Part shown: positions 8,495 through 17,541 of the stretch, piece after piece | Layout of the letters: the number at the start of each line of letters is the position of its first letter | Position numbering within the stretch: position 1 is the stretch's first letter | Assembly (NCBI RefSeq): GCF_000447205.1 | Contig: NZ_AUWY01000042.1 | Location: 1-49,950 of the forward strand | Source: Sphingobium ummariense RL-3 | GTDB taxonomy: Bacteria > Pseudomonadota > Alphaproteobacteria > Sphingomonadales > Sphingomonadaceae | Length of the DNA stretch: 49,950 bases | Direction: 5' to 3' | Notes under the pieces: model-generated | What the model saw: the letters and a program-made list of their open reading frames with translations, nothing else | What the model was told of the DNA's origin: nothing | The model's database searches: none | Made by a program: the position numbers and the translations under genes

Positions 8495-9213
8495 CGCCGC
8501 GGCTCCGGCAGGCGATAGCGTCCGGTGATCATCGACCGGATCTCGTTCACCGGCCCGGCCAGCAGCACCATGGTCATGTGGACCAGGAAGAAGGCAACGA
8601 GCATGAAGGCGGCGATGAAGTGGATCGACCGCGCCGACTGCCGCCCGCCGAACAGGTCGACCAGCCAGGGCCAGGCGGCGTTCATGCCGGGCGACATGGT
8701 CAGGCCGGTCAGGATGACCAGCGGCAGCAGGACGAAGATCACGCCGACATAGCTCGCCTTCTGAAGCACATTGTAGCGCAGCGCCGCCTCGCCGGTCGGG
8801 AAGCGCAGCCGGGCATGGTCCTTGATATCCTGCCATACATGCCCGGGGACCAGTTCGCCGCGACGGAAAGCGAGGTCACGCTGGACATGCCGGTTGACGA
8901 GGCTCCAGAGCATGTAGCCGAGCAGCGCGAAGGCGAAGATTGGCGCCGCCGTCAGGTGCCAGTGGCGTGAGAGCGCAAGATTATAGTGCGCGGGCAAGGT
9001 CACCCAGCTCCCGAACCGTTCCAGCGCCAGCCAGGGCCGGTCGAAATTCGCGCCATATTGCCCCCAGTAAAGCCGCGGATGCGCGTTGAAGATGCCGAGG
9101 CCGCTGGTGAACAGCACGTAGAGCAGCACGGCGTTCAGCCAGTGCCACAGCCGCGTCGAAAGCCGATGGCGCCTGACCGTCGCGCTGCTCATGCTGCTGT
9201 CCCCGCCATCCAT
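8491..9213 (-). CDS. Cytochrome b (b561-type) membrane partner of the molybdoenzyme
   Basis: 240 residues with four or five hydrophobic helices. His residues fit heme ligands of di-heme cytochrome b561-type domains: RLWHWLNAVLLY in helix 1, HWHLTAAPIFAF in helix 2, HFIAAFMLVAFFLVHM near the end. Its stop overlaps the next gene's start by four bases, indicating translational coupling with the molybdoenzyme. It likely moves electrons between the quinone pool and the periplasmic Mo cofactor. The ATG at 9213 has an AAAGG-type ribosome site; an ATG seven codons later is possible. Confidence 0.88.
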   Translation of the reverse strand: MDGGDSSMSSATVRRHRLSTRLWHWLNAVLLYVLFTSGLGIFNAHPRLYWGQYGANFDRPWLALERFGSWVTLPAHYNLALSRHWHLTAAPIFAFALLGYMLWSLVNRHVQRDLAFRRGELVPGHVWQDIKDHARLRFPTGEAALRYNVLQKASYVGVIFVLLPLVILTGLTMSPGMNAAWPWLVDLFGGRQSARSIHFIAAFMLVAFFLVHMTMVLLAGPVNEIRSMITGRYRLPEPRR

Positions 9214-9292
9214 GGGTTGCCTTTAGCAAAAAGGAGCGGGGGCTGCATACGGGTCTCTGTCGTTGGTGTCGTCTGGCATGTCGTTGATCGAA

Positions 9293-9310
9293 TCGTCATG
9301 GAATTGTCAT
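9293..9310 (+). promoter_or_regulatory. Possible Pho box
   Basis: Two GTCAT-type half sites 11 bases apart (GTCATGG and TTGTCAT), matching 12 of 18 positions of the enterobacterial PhoB consensus by eye. It lies about 80 bases upstream of the cytochrome b gene (minus strand). The conserved half-sites are right but the strength is uncertain. Confidence 0.25.
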
Positions 9311-9484
9311 GATCGCTTCGGGCAACGGCCACGCCCGCAAGGGACTATCAATAGTCGAATCTGAAATATCGGTACAGAATATTAAAAATAATTCATCGTC
9401 CCGTGCGTCAAGCGGGAGAATGCAAACGGTCGCCTGTCAATAATTTCAGTGCCTCGACGCATGAACATTATGGAAGGCAAAAAA

Positions 9485-9595
9485 ATGAAGAACGTTTCGA
9501 TATTTTTCCTCGCCAGCGCCGTGCTCTGCTTCATTTCCGCGCCGGCGTTCGCCCAGGATCTTTCGGTTCGCGGCCGAAATCATCCCCAAGGATGA
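9485..9595 (+). pseudogene. Signal-peptide remnant of a secreted protein gene
   Basis: A 36-residue frame with a full signal peptide (MKNVSIFFLASAVLCFISAP, then AFAQ) that stops after only about 12 mature residues. The leader resembles that of the outer-membrane protein gene 390 bases downstream (both end PAFAQD). This looks like the beginning of a second beta-barrel gene whose body was lost by deletion or frameshift; a frame offset by one stays open to about 9770 but shows no barrel pattern. It could also be a genuine tiny secreted peptide. The rest of 9214-9880 holds no gene I can support. Confidence 0.4.
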
Positions 9596-9880
9596 TGCCG
9601 TTGCCGGGCTGCCTGGGGTTGCCTGGCGATATGACGGAAATGTGACTCATGTGCAACACAAGGGGGAAATCCATGAAAAATCATTCCCCCGCCCCTTTTC
9701 AATCCGGAAGGTGGATCCTAGATGCCCGCTGCGTGATCGTGATGCGGGTCACCTAATCCCTCACTAAATGAAGTGAGTGGGTTCGGGAGTATTGTGTGAA
9801 CTGAGGCATGATTTCTTTGCATCTATCCTGACGTCCGGATCAATCCTTCTTCCGGATACAGAAATAAAATTGAGGACTAT

Positions 9881-10423
9881 ATGAAGACTGTGATTCTCGC
9901 AGCCGTTGCTGCTGCCGCTTTTGCCGTGTCCGCTCCCGCTTTCGCGCAGGACGCCGCGCCCTTCACCGGCCCCCATGCCGAAGTGCTCGCCGGCTATGAC
10001 AAGCTGGACACCAACAGCAACGGCCTGGGCAGCCCGGACGGCTTCCTCTACGGCATCGGTCTCGGCTATGATTACCAGAGCGGCAACGCCGTGTTCGGTA
10101 TCGAGGGCGAAATCTCGGATTCGACCGCCAGCCGCACCATCTCCGGCACCGACATCGATGCCGCGCGCGACCTGTATATCGGCGCCCGCGCCGGCTTCGT
10201 GGTCAGCCCGCAGGCGCTTGCCTATGTGAAGGCCGGCTACACCAACGCCCGCATCGAGACCGAAGGTTTCGGTGGCGAGAATGGCGACGGCGTGCGCGTC
10301 GGCGCCGGTCTGGAATACAAGCTGGGCGGCCAGGTGTTCGTCAAGGGCGAATATCGCTATTCCAACTATGAAGGCGACGTGGAGCGCCACCAGGTGGTTG
10401 GCGGCCTCGGCATCCGCTTCTGA
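9881..10423 (+). CDS. Outer-membrane beta-barrel (opacity-like porin) protein
   Basis: 180 residues: a signal peptide ending PAFAQD, then alternating amphipathic strands (HAEVLAGYDKL, GIGLGYDYQSGNAVFGIEGE, LYIGARAGFVV, LAYVKAGYTNARIE, VRVGAGLEYKL, VFVKGEYRYSNYE) and the C-terminal GGLGIRF, whose terminal Phe is the BAM recognition signal. An eight-stranded barrel of the OmpA-like/Opa family is expected. The start has a GAGGA ribosome site eight bases upstream. A strong terminator follows. Confidence 0.85.
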   Translation: MKTVILAAVAAAAFAVSAPAFAQDAAPFTGPHAEVLAGYDKLDTNSNGLGSPDGFLYGIGLGYDYQSGNAVFGIEGEISDSTASRTISGTDIDAARDLYIGARAGFVVSPQALAYVKAGYTNARIETEGFGGENGDGVRVGAGLEYKLGGQVFVKGEYRYSNYEGDVERHQVVGGLGIRF

Positions 10424-10445
10424 TCCCTCTCGATCGGAAAATGGG

Positions 10446-10475
10446 AAGGGCGGCTCCTCGCGGGGCCGCCCTTTT
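10446..10475 (+). terminator. Rho-independent terminator after the barrel gene
   Basis: GGGCGGC (10448-10454) pairs with GCCGCCC (10465-10471), loop of 10, followed by TTTT. Confidence 0.8.
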
Positions 10476-10497
10476 CGCATGAGGGCCGCGATTGCTC

Positions 10498-10923
10498 TTA
10501 GAAATCCAGGGGCCTGAGATCCGGCTCCACCCAGCCGCGGCGCGCCTCGACCGACATCAGCCTTTCGCGCGACCAATAGGCGAACGGCCAGTCCTTGCCC
10601 GCGAGCGGCGTCGCCATCAGTGCGGCAAAGGCCTGCGCGACGCCCACATCGGCCGGCAGTCCGGCCAGCACGCCCCGCGCCGCGCGCAGCGATGCCTGGG
10701 TGATCGTCTCGTGATAGCCGCTCGTATCGTTGTTCACGCCGCCCACGCTTTCATTGTAGCGGGCGATCATGCCGGGCATGTCGCGCTCGGCGACCAGATC
10801 GGGACGCCGCAGCATCAGCCACAGCGCGGTCGCGAAATGCGCCCCATGGGTCCATTCTTCCTTCGGCAGCGTGCGCTCGCAAAAGCCGTGCGCCACGCGT
10901 TCTATCTCGTCTTCGGTCGTCAT
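10498..10923 (-). CDS. Conserved hypothetical protein, 141 residues
   Basis: Soluble, no signal. The opening TEDEIERVAHGFCERTLPKEEWTHGAHFATALWLMLRRP has well-spaced His and Glu residues (EEWTHGAHF), followed by a second His in SGYHETITQASL. This layout recalls small helical bundle proteins that carry a metal or cofactor, and similar hypothetical proteins are common in proteobacteria. No function is assigned. Confidence 0.7.
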   Translation of the reverse strand: MTTEDEIERVAHGFCERTLPKEEWTHGAHFATALWLMLRRPDLVAERDMPGMIARYNESVGGVNNDTSGYHETITQASLRAARGVLAGLPADVGVAQAFAALMATPLAGKDWPFAYWSRERLMSVEARRGWVEPDLRPLDF

Positions 10924-10957
10924 GGGTCCTGTCCTTGTCGAAGCCGGTGGCAGGGCA

Positions 10958-10985
10958 AAGAAAAACCCCGCCAGAGGCGGGGTCT
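10958..10985 (-). terminator. Rho-independent terminator, minus strand
   Basis: On the minus strand GGGGCGG-type arms (10966-10972 with 10976-10982, loop of 3) are followed by a T-run (A5 at 10961-10965 on the plus strand). It ends transcription coming from rlmN. Confidence 0.8.
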
Positions 10986-11018
10986 TCCGAATGGTCTGCG
11001 TGGATCGTCGAGGGAGCG

Positions 11019-11099
11019 TCAGTCCGCTTCCCTTTGTCCATACGCCAACGGCCCCGCCACGTGCGGAATCTGTTGGGTAAGGGTGATCGTGCAGGCCAT
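11019..11099 (-). CDS. Possible 26-residue small protein downstream of rlmN
   Basis: A short frame (MACTITLTQQIPHVAGPLAY then GQREAD) lies between the rlmN stop and the minus-strand terminator. No clear ribosome site precedes it, so it may be only 3' untranslated sequence of rlmN. It is listed because the rlmN 3' region is otherwise long (about 145 bases) for this genome. Confidence 0.2.
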   Translation of the reverse strand: MACTITLTQQIPHVAGPLAYGQREAD

Positions 11100-11131
11100 G
11101 GCTGTTGCGCTACCGGAACGGCCGGCGCGCG

Positions 11132-12391
11132 TCAACCGATCGCGGCCTGCTTCTCCGCCGCCAGCCGGTCCAGCTCGGCACGGCTCTTCTTTTCGGAGGC
11201 GGACTTCAGCTGCCCGCACGCGGCCATGATGTCGCGCCCGCGCGGTGTGCGCACGGGGGCGGAAATGCCGCCTTCGAACACGATGTCGGAAAAGCGCCTG
11301 ATCCGCTCGGGCGTTGAGCATTCATAGTCGGTGCCCGGCCACGGATTGAACGGGATCAGGTTGACCTTCGCCGGCAGCTTGAACCGGCGCAGCAGGCGGA
11401 CCAGTTCGCGCGCATCCTCGTCGCTGTCGTTCTTGTCCCTGATCATCACATATTCGAAGGTGATGCGGCGGGCGTTGTTCGCGCCGGGATAGTCGGCGCA
11501 GGCCTGCAGCAGCTCCTCGATGCCGTATTTCCGGTTGAGCGGCACCAGCTCGTCGCGCACCTCCTTGGTCACGCCATGGAGCGACACGGCGAGGTTGACG
11601 CCGATCTCCTCGCCGGCGCGCGCCATCATCGGGATGACGCCGGAGGTGGACAGGGTGATGCGCCGCTTCGACAAAGCCAGGCCATCGCCGTCCATCACGA
11701 CCTTCAGCGCGTCACGCACATGATCGAAATTATACAGCGGCTCGCCCATGCCCATCATCACGATATTGGTCAGCATCCGCCCGTCGGTGGTGTATTGCGG
11801 GGCGTCGTCGGACTCATCGTCGTTCGCCGACGCCATGGTGCCGCGCGGCCATTCGCCCAGCGCGTCGCGCGCGAGCATCACCTGTCCGACGATCTCGCCC
11901 GGGGTCAGGTTGCGCACCAGCCGCATCGTGCCGGTATGGCAGAAGCGGCAGTTGAGCGTGCAGCCGACCTGGCTCGACACGCACAGCGTTCCCCGGTCGG
12001 CGTCGGGAATGAACACCATCTCATAATCCTGCCCGTCGTCGGAGCGCAGCAGCCACTTGCGCGTGCCGTCGCTGGAGACCTGCGCTTCCACCACCTGCGG
12101 CCGGCCGACGATGAAGCGCTCCGCCATCCAGCCGCGCATCGGCTTGGCGAGGTCTGTCATCTTCTCGAAATCGGTCTCGCCGCGATGGTAGAGCCAGTGG
12201 AAGATCTGCTTGGCGCGCAGCTTCGCCTGCTTTGCGTCCAGCCCCGCGCTCTCGAACACATCCCTGATCTGCGGCCGTGCCAGGCCCATCAGATCGACGC
12301 GCCCATCCTCGCGCGGCGTCACCGCGCGCGGCACGGGCACAGGGTCGATGGCGCCGGGGATCGGCATAAGGGGGCTGGCGGATGTCTGCAT
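11132..12391 (-). CDS. rlmN: 23S rRNA (adenine-2503-C2) methyltransferase RlmN
   Basis: A 419-residue radical-SAM enzyme that methylates C2 of A2503 in 23S rRNA and also A37 of some tRNAs. The 4Fe-4S motif [11 protein letters not shown] is intact. [12 protein letters not shown] is the RlmN/Cfr signature, followed by [15 protein letters not shown] and [10 protein letters not shown]. Cys residues in the C-terminal SDIVFEGG...AACGQL region fit the methyl-carrier Cys. Slightly longer than E. coli RlmN owing to an N-terminal extension and a short acidic insert ([13 protein letters not shown]). Confidence 0.95.
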   Translation of the reverse strand: MQTSASPLMPIPGAIDPVPVPRAVTPREDGRVDLMGLARPQIRDVFESAGLDAKQAKLRAKQIFHWLYHRGETDFEKMTDLAKPMRGWMAERFIVGRPQVVEAQVSSDGTRKWLLRSDDGQDYEMVFIPDADRGTLCVSSQVGCTLNCRFCHTGTMRLVRNLTPGEIVGQVMLARDALGEWPRGTMASANDDESDDAPQYTTDGRMLTNIVMMGMGEPLYNFDHVRDALKVVMDGDGLALSKRRITLSTSGVIPMMARAGEEIGVNLAVSLHGVTKEVRDELVPLNRKYGIEELLQACADYPGANNARRITFEYVMIRDKNDSDEDARELVRLLRRFKLPAKVNLIPFNPWPGTDYECSTPERIRRFSDIVFEGGISAPVRTPRGRDIMAACGQLKSASEKKSRAELDRLAAEKQAAIG

Positions 12392-12440
12392 CCCACGGAC
12401 ATAGTCGATTTACGCGCGCTTTTAAAGCGGGCGCTAAAGA

Positions 12441-12947
12441 TCAGCGCAGCCGCGCGCACCCCAGCGCTGCCGCGTCGATCGCGGTCGCCGCGCCGCGCAG
12501 CGCGTAGCTGTCGGTAAAGCTGCGCCCGTCGGCGGCGGTGGCCTGCACGCTCATGCCCGTCGAGGAACGGATCGCCGCCACGATCGCGGCATCCGCGCGC
12601 GCGTCTGGCGCCCAGGCGTCGGCCTGCCCGGCCACCAGAATAAAGCGCCGTTCCCCGACCGACAGGATCACTGGCGCGCGGTCGGCGCGGATGCGGCTGA
12701 GGCGGAAATGCACCTGGCCCCTGATGCGCTTTCGCGGCCAGGTGCCGACCGCCGCGAAGCCACGGGACCGGGCGCCCTGCCGCGCGGCCGGCTGCGCGAT
12801 CGCGTAGCAGCGCGGCTCGGCCGGATCGCGGAACGCGCCCCAGCTTTCGAAGATGCCGAGCGAATCCTTCGCCTGCGCCGGGCAGGCGAGCAGGAGGGCG
12901 GACAGGATCAGGACAAGCGCGGACCGCATGTGCCGGGCAAAGCGCAC
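12441..12947 (-). CDS. IalB-like (invasion associated locus B family) exported protein
   Basis: 168 residues with a signal peptide (SALVLILSALLLACPAQA). The mature chain opens DSLGIFESWGAFRDPAEPRC and ends AATAIDAAALGCARLR, matching the sphingomonad IalB-family proteins; two Cys probably pair. The GTG at 12947 is preferred since AAGGG lies seven bases upstream; an ATG six codons inside is the alternative. Function in non-pathogens is unknown. Confidence 0.7.
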   Translation of the reverse strand: MRFARHMRSALVLILSALLLACPAQAKDSLGIFESWGAFRDPAEPRCYAIAQPAARQGARSRGFAAVGTWPRKRIRGQVHFRLSRIRADRAPVILSVGERRFILVAGQADAWAPDARADAAIVAAIRSSTGMSVQATAADGRSFTDSYALRGAATAIDAAALGCARLR

Positions 12948-13099
12948 CCCGTGCCCTTTTGCAACCCCGCACGGAAATCGCTGCTCAGCAGATGCTTGCC
13001 GCGGCCGTCACAGCGGCTATGAAGGAACATCCATCATTGTCGCCCGGATTCGACAGTTTCCGGGCCATCGGCAGAAAAAGAAACGGATAGAACAGGGAC

Positions 13100-14212
13100 A
13101 TGAAGGCCACCATCGAACGCGCAACGCTCCTCAAGAGCCTGAGCCACGTCCAGTCGGTGGTCGAGCGGCGCAACACCATCCCGATCCTGTCCAACGTCCT
13201 GATCGAGGCGTCCGCGGACGGTTCCATCAAGTTGATGGCGACCGACCTCGACCTGCAGATCGTGGATAGCATCTCCGCCCAGGTCGATCAGCCCGGCGCC
13301 ACCACCATTTCGGCCCACACCCTGTTCGACATCGCCCGCAAGCTGCCCGAGGGAAGCCAGGTGTTGCTGCAAGCGGCGGAGGGGAAGATGCTGATCCAGG
13401 CGGGCCGTGCCCGCTTCAACCTGTCGACGCTGCCGCGCGACGACTTCCCCGTCATTGCCGAGGGAGACCTGCCGACGCGGTTCGAACTGCCGGCCGAAAC
13501 GCTGAAGCAGATCATCGACAAGACGCGCTTCGCCATTTCGACGGAAGAGACGCGCTATTATCTGAACGGCATCTATTTCCACGTGACGGACGACGGCGCC
13601 CCGGTGCTCAAGGCCGCGGCCACCGACGGCCACCGCCTCGCCCGCGTCACCGTGCCCCGGCCCGACGGCGCGGAGGGCATGCCCGGCATCATCGTGCCAC
13701 GGAAATGCATCGGCGAACTGCGCAAGCTGCTGGACGAAGTCGAAGGATCGGTGGAAATTGCCCTGTCGGCCAGCAAGATCCGCTTCGGCCTGGGCAATGC
13801 CATCCTGACCAGCAAGCTCATCGACGGCACCTTCCCGGACTATAGCCGCGTGATCCCGACGGCCAACGACAAGCTGCTGAAGATCGACCCGCGCAGTTTC
13901 GAGGAGGGCGTGGACCGCGTTGCCACCATTGCCACGGAAAAGACCCGCGCGGTCAAGATGAGTCTCGACAAGGACCGCATCACCCTGTCCGTCACGAGCC
14001 CGGAAAACGGCACGGCGGCCGAAGAGGTGCCCGGCGCCTTCCAGGGCGAGGGGTTCGACATCGGCTTCAACGCCCGCTACCTGCTCGACATATTGGGCCA
14101 GATCGACAGCGACCTGGTGGAACTGCACCTGGCCGATGCGGCCGCGCCGACGCTGATCCGCGAGGACGATCGCAGTCCTGCACTTTATGTTCTGATGCCG
14201 ATGCGCGTGTAA
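13100..14212 (+). CDS. dnaN: DNA polymerase III beta subunit (sliding clamp)
   Basis: 370 residues, three repeated clamp domains. It begins MKATIERATLLKSLSHVQSV with RRNTIPILSNVL, the conserved first-domain motif, and ends with the universal YVLMPMRV tail. The protein forms the ring that tethers polymerase III to DNA. It is not beside dnaA or recF here, as is usual in sphingomonads. An AGGGA ribosome site lies close to the ATG. Confidence 0.97.
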   Translation: MKATIERATLLKSLSHVQSVVERRNTIPILSNVLIEASADGSIKLMATDLDLQIVDSISAQVDQPGATTISAHTLFDIARKLPEGSQVLLQAAEGKMLIQAGRARFNLSTLPRDDFPVIAEGDLPTRFELPAETLKQIIDKTRFAISTEETRYYLNGIYFHVTDDGAPVLKAAATDGHRLARVTVPRPDGAEGMPGIIVPRKCIGELRKLLDEVEGSVEIALSASKIRFGLGNAILTSKLIDGTFPDYSRVIPTANDKLLKIDPRSFEEGVDRVATIATEKTRAVKMSLDKDRITLSVTSPENGTAAEEVPGAFQGEGFDIGFNARYLLDILGQIDSDLVELHLADAAAPTLIREDDRSPALYVLMPMRV

Positions 14213-14320
14213 AGGCGAAGAAGAAAACGGCGGCCGCCCGCCGCTTCATTGTCGCGACGGCGCCGTTGATGTCTCGGCCGGAGTAATCTTCTTTCAAGAA
14301 GTTGCCGCTAGACGAACCGC

Positions 14321-16939
14321 ATGCTTGTTTCGCGTGCTGCTTTCCTGGATCATACGCCCCGCACCCCGGGCCTTCTCGCCTCGCTGGGGCTCGCTGAAAG
14401 CGGAGCGGATGTGCCGGCGGCCTGGGTCGCGCGGTCCTTCACCCTTGCCGCTGCGCTCTGGCCGCTGATCCTGCTGGCCAAGATCGTCGTTGCCAGCCTC
14501 TCGGGCGCCGGCTTCCATCATGTGCCCAATGGGGGGCTCGCGTTCCTGCTCGCCCTCAACCTGCTGGCTGACGGCGCCGTCTTGCTCGCTCCGCGCTATG
14601 GGGCGTTCCGCCGTCTGCCGCCGCATGTGCAGAAGTGGCTGTTGCTGCCCATGGTCTTTCTTTCCGGCCTCGCGTTCAGCCTCTGGCTCGCGCTCGCATC
14701 ACCGGCCGGCGGCAATCCGATGCTGCGGCTGGCGCTGCCCGAACTGTCGGTCGCGCTGCTCGCCGTCTGCATCTTCGGTGACCGACGGCTGCTGGGGCTC
14801 AGCTATTTTCTCGGCGCGCTGATCGTCTCCGTGCTGGAACAGGCGCAGATGGCACAGGTCGTCCTGCTCGGCAGCTGTGTCGCGGTCATGCTGGTGGCGA
14901 CCGTGCGTCAGGCGCGCGCGGACTGCGACCAGGCGATCGCCCGGCACGAGCAGGTGCAGCGCGCGGAGCGGTCCGACCGGCTGCTGCAGGAATATGAGCG
15001 TTCGGGCAGGGGCTGGTTCTGGGAAACCGACCGGCAGGGTTGCCTCGTCTACCTGTCCGACACCTTGGCGCAGACGCTGGACATGCCGGCGGGCGGGCTG
15101 ATCGGCCGGCCGATCACGGAAATCGTTCGTCCGGGCGACCGGCAGCGGGGCGACGGCGAGCGCACGCTCGGCTTCCATCTGTCGGCCCGCACCGCCTTTT
15201 CCGACATTCCCGTCCAGGCGGCCATGGCGAAGGAGGAGCGCTGGTGGTCGATCTCCGGCCAGCCGGTGTTCAACGAATATGGCCAGTTCCACGGCTTTCG
15301 CGGCAGCGGCGCGGACTTGACGGAGATGCGGCGCAGCCAGGCGGAAGTCACGCGCCTCGCCCAATATGATTCGCTGACCGGCCTCGCCAATCGTGTCCAG
15401 ATGCTGGGTTCGCTGGAGCAGGCGGTGGCGGGTACGCGCGGCAAGCCCGGCGAATGCACGCTGCTGATGCTCGATCTCGACCGATTCAAGACGGTGAACG
15501 ACACGCTGGGCCACCCGGCGGGCGACCAGCTGCTGCGCCAGGTCAGCCAGCGTCTGGAACGGGTGGTCGGCGACAAGGGATTGGTCGGGCGACAGGGCGG
15601 TGACGAGTTCAAGATCTTGCTGCCCGGCCGCCATGATCGCGCCGCGCTGAGCCATCTGGCGCAGACCATCATCACCACGGTGTCGCAGCCCTATACGATC
15701 GAGGGCACGGCCGTCGTCATCGGCGTGTCGATCGGCATTTCCTGCTGCCCGCAGGACGGCGTCACCGCCGACGCGATGATCCGCAATGCCGACCTTGCCC
15801 TCTATGCGGCGAAGGGCAATGGACGCGGGGTCCACCGTTTCTATTCGTCGGACATGCATGCCGACGCGGAGGACCGCCGCAAGCTGGAAGAGGACCTGCG
15901 TCATGCGCTGGCCGCCGACGGCCTGCACCTCGTCTACCAGCCCGTGGTGTCGACCGCCAGCGAGCGGATTACCGGCTATGAGGCGCTGCTGCGCTGGGTC
16001 CATCCGGTGCGCGGCCCGATCTCGCCGGCCTTGTTCATTCCCATTGCGGAGGATACCGGCCTCATCGCCCAGATCGGCGAGTGGGTGCTGCGCACCGCGT
16101 GCCGCGATGCCGCCCAGTGGCCGGAGGGGGTGCAGGTCGCCGTGAACGTCTCGCCGACCCAGTTCGCCAACCCGGCTTTTCCCGCCACCGTGATGAGCGC
16201 GCTCGCCGCATCCCAGCTCGCGCCCGAGCGGCTGGAGCTGGAGATCACCGAGAGCGTCTTCCTGACCGACGACGCGGATACCGATTCGATGTTTACGCGG
16301 CTGAAGGCGCTGGGTGTCCGCCTCGCGCTCGACGATTTCGGGACGGGCTATTCCTCACTCGGCTATCTGAAGAAGGCGCCGTTCGACAAGATCAAGATCG
16401 ACCAGAGCTTCGTGCGCGGTGCCGCAATCAAGGGCAGCCGCAACAGCGCCATCATCAAGGCGATCGTCAGCCTGGCCGAGGCGCTGGGCATGGACACGAC
16501 GGCGGAGGGCGCCGAGACGCATGACGAACTGGAGCTGATCCGCCAGCTCGGCTGCAGCCACATCCAGGGCTATGTCTATGGCCGGCCGATGCCCTTCGAC
16601 GACGTCGTCGCGCGCCAGCGCGCCAACGGCTCCGCCGCCAGCCCGGAGGGGTTCCAGTCCAGCCGCCCCGAACGCAAGACGATGCTGCGCACCGTCGCGG
16701 TCCATCATGAAGGCCATGTCTATACCGGCCGCATCCGCAACATCTCGGCTACCGGCGCTCTGGTCGAGGGGCTGTGGAACGTGCCGGAGGGCACGCTGTT
16801 CGCGGTCGAACTGGGCGAAAACCATGTCGTGAACGCCACCGCCCGCTGGTCCCGCGAGGACCGCATGGGCATCGAGTTCGTCGGCGGCATCGACCTCGCC
16901 CGGCTGCGCGCGCCGCCGCCCAAGGCGCTGGCGTCCTGA
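14321..16939 (+). CDS. Membrane PAS-GGDEF-EAL-PilZ cyclic di-GMP protein
   Basis: 872 residues. The N-terminus has about five membrane helices (to residue ~195), then a short coiled linker, a PAS sensor (about 225-340), GGDEF (about 345-505; RQGGDEF at ~424-430), EAL (about 515-765; YEALLRW and DDFGTGYSSL intact) and a C-terminal PilZ domain (about 780-870) with the second PilZ motif NISATG. The GGDEF site is intact, but no RxxD inhibitory site stands five residues before it. It may therefore make, degrade and bind c-di-GMP; the net activity is not predictable. It is convergent with the receiver gene downstream, with a terminator between. Confidence 0.92.
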   Translation: MLVSRAAFLDHTPRTPGLLASLGLAESGADVPAAWVARSFTLAAALWPLILLAKIVVASLSGAGFHHVPNGGLAFLLALNLLADGAVLLAPRYGAFRRLPPHVQKWLLLPMVFLSGLAFSLWLALASPAGGNPMLRLALPELSVALLAVCIFGDRRLLGLSYFLGALIVSVLEQAQMAQVVLLGSCVAVMLVATVRQARADCDQAIARHEQVQRAERSDRLLQEYERSGRGWFWETDRQGCLVYLSDTLAQTLDMPAGGLIGRPITEIVRPGDRQRGDGERTLGFHLSARTAFSDIPVQAAMAKEERWWSISGQPVFNEYGQFHGFRGSGADLTEMRRSQAEVTRLAQYDSLTGLANRVQMLGSLEQAVAGTRGKPGECTLLMLDLDRFKTVNDTLGHPAGDQLLRQVSQRLERVVGDKGLVGRQGGDEFKILLPGRHDRAALSHLAQTIITTVSQPYTIEGTAVVIGVSIGISCCPQDGVTADAMIRNADLALYAAKGNGRGVHRFYSSDMHADAEDRRKLEEDLRHALAADGLHLVYQPVVSTASERITGYEALLRWVHPVRGPISPALFIPIAEDTGLIAQIGEWVLRTACRDAAQWPEGVQVAVNVSPTQFANPAFPATVMSALAASQLAPERLELEITESVFLTDDADTDSMFTRLKALGVRLALDDFGTGYSSLGYLKKAPFDKIKIDQSFVRGAAIKGSRNSAIIKAIVSLAEALGMDTTAEGAETHDELELIRQLGCSHIQGYVYGRPMPFDDVVARQRANGSAASPEGFQSSRPERKTMLRTVAVHHEGHVYTGRIRNISATGALVEGLWNVPEGTLFAVELGENHVVNATARWSREDRMGIEFVGGIDLARLRAPPPKALAS

Positions 16940-16995
16940 TCGAGAATCCGGTCCTGCCCGGGCGACGCCCGATCCGCTGGCTTTCAGGACACAAG

Positions 16996-17024
16996 AAAAA
17001 GGGGCCGCAAAACGCCGCCCCTTT
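16996..17024. terminator. Bidirectional terminator between GGDEF/EAL gene and receiver gene
   Basis: AAAGGGGCCGC pairs with GCCGCCCCTTT (one mismatch) around AAAAC, with an A-run on the left and a T-run on the right, between two convergent genes. Confidence 0.75.
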
Positions 17025-17044
17025 GCGCACCGATCCCATAGCGA

Positions 17045-17461
17045 TCAGGCCGCCAGCGCGACCTTCTCCACAGCGGCCACGCCCTTCCCGACCTCCCGGA
17101 TCAGCGTCACGAACCGCTTGGCTTCCCGCACGATCATTGCCTTGTTGAAGCAGGCGGCGGCGCCCCGGTCCATCGCCTCGGCGACGATCGGCGCGCCGTC
17201 GCGCATCAGGCTGGACAGCATGATGACGGGGCACGGCTCCATGTCCATGATCTCGTCCAGGATCGCCATGCCGTCCTTGCCGGGCATCGCGATGTCGAGC
17301 GTCACGACGTCCGGCTTCTCCAGCCGGATCATGGCGATCGCTTCCTCGCCGTTACGGGCGATTCCCACCACCTCGACCCGGCGGTCGCGCTCCAGCAGCG
17401 TTTCGATCATCGCACGGATGGTCAGCGAATCGTCGACCACCACAATCCTGACGGGTTTCAT
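17045..17461 (-). CDS. Stand-alone response-regulator receiver, CheB-like
   Basis: 138 residues forming one receiver domain only. The acidic pair lies in IVVVDDSLTIRAM, the phospho-acceptor Asp in VVTLDIAMPGKDG, and Ser/Lys switch residues in IMLSSLMRDG and CFNKAM. The text, especially TLDIAMPGKDG and VIMLSSL, is closest to the receiver half of CheB methylesterases, but the catalytic domain is absent. The start is the ATG with GGGAG nine bases upstream; five more N-terminal residues are possible. A role in chemotaxis or c-di-GMP signalling is an inference from the neighbour. Confidence 0.85.
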   Translation of the reverse strand: MKPVRIVVVDDSLTIRAMIETLLERDRRVEVVGIARNGEEAIAMIRLEKPDVVTLDIAMPGKDGMAILDEIMDMEPCPVIMLSSLMRDGAPIVAEAMDRGAAACFNKAMIVREAKRFVTLIREVGKGVAAVEKVALAA

Positions 17462-17526
17462 CGTCCAGTCTCCCAACCGTTACGAAACCTCATAACGGAT
17501 GCGAAGCGACCGGCTTTAGGGCGTAG

Positions 17527-17541
17527 CTAATGCCTCCTTAA
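17527..17541 (-). promoter_or_regulatory. CtrA-like box upstream of the receiver gene
   Basis: On the minus strand TTAA-N7-TTAG, one mismatch from TTAA-N7-TTAA, about 66 bases upstream of the receiver start and overlapping the TAA stop of the receptor gene. CtrA regulates chemotaxis-type genes in this class; this is suggestive only. Confidence 0.3.

Noticed and set aside
9596..9772. Second-frame continuation after the truncated signal peptide
   Set aside because: Open by chance; no beta-barrel strand pattern and no similarity to the neighbouring barrel protein.
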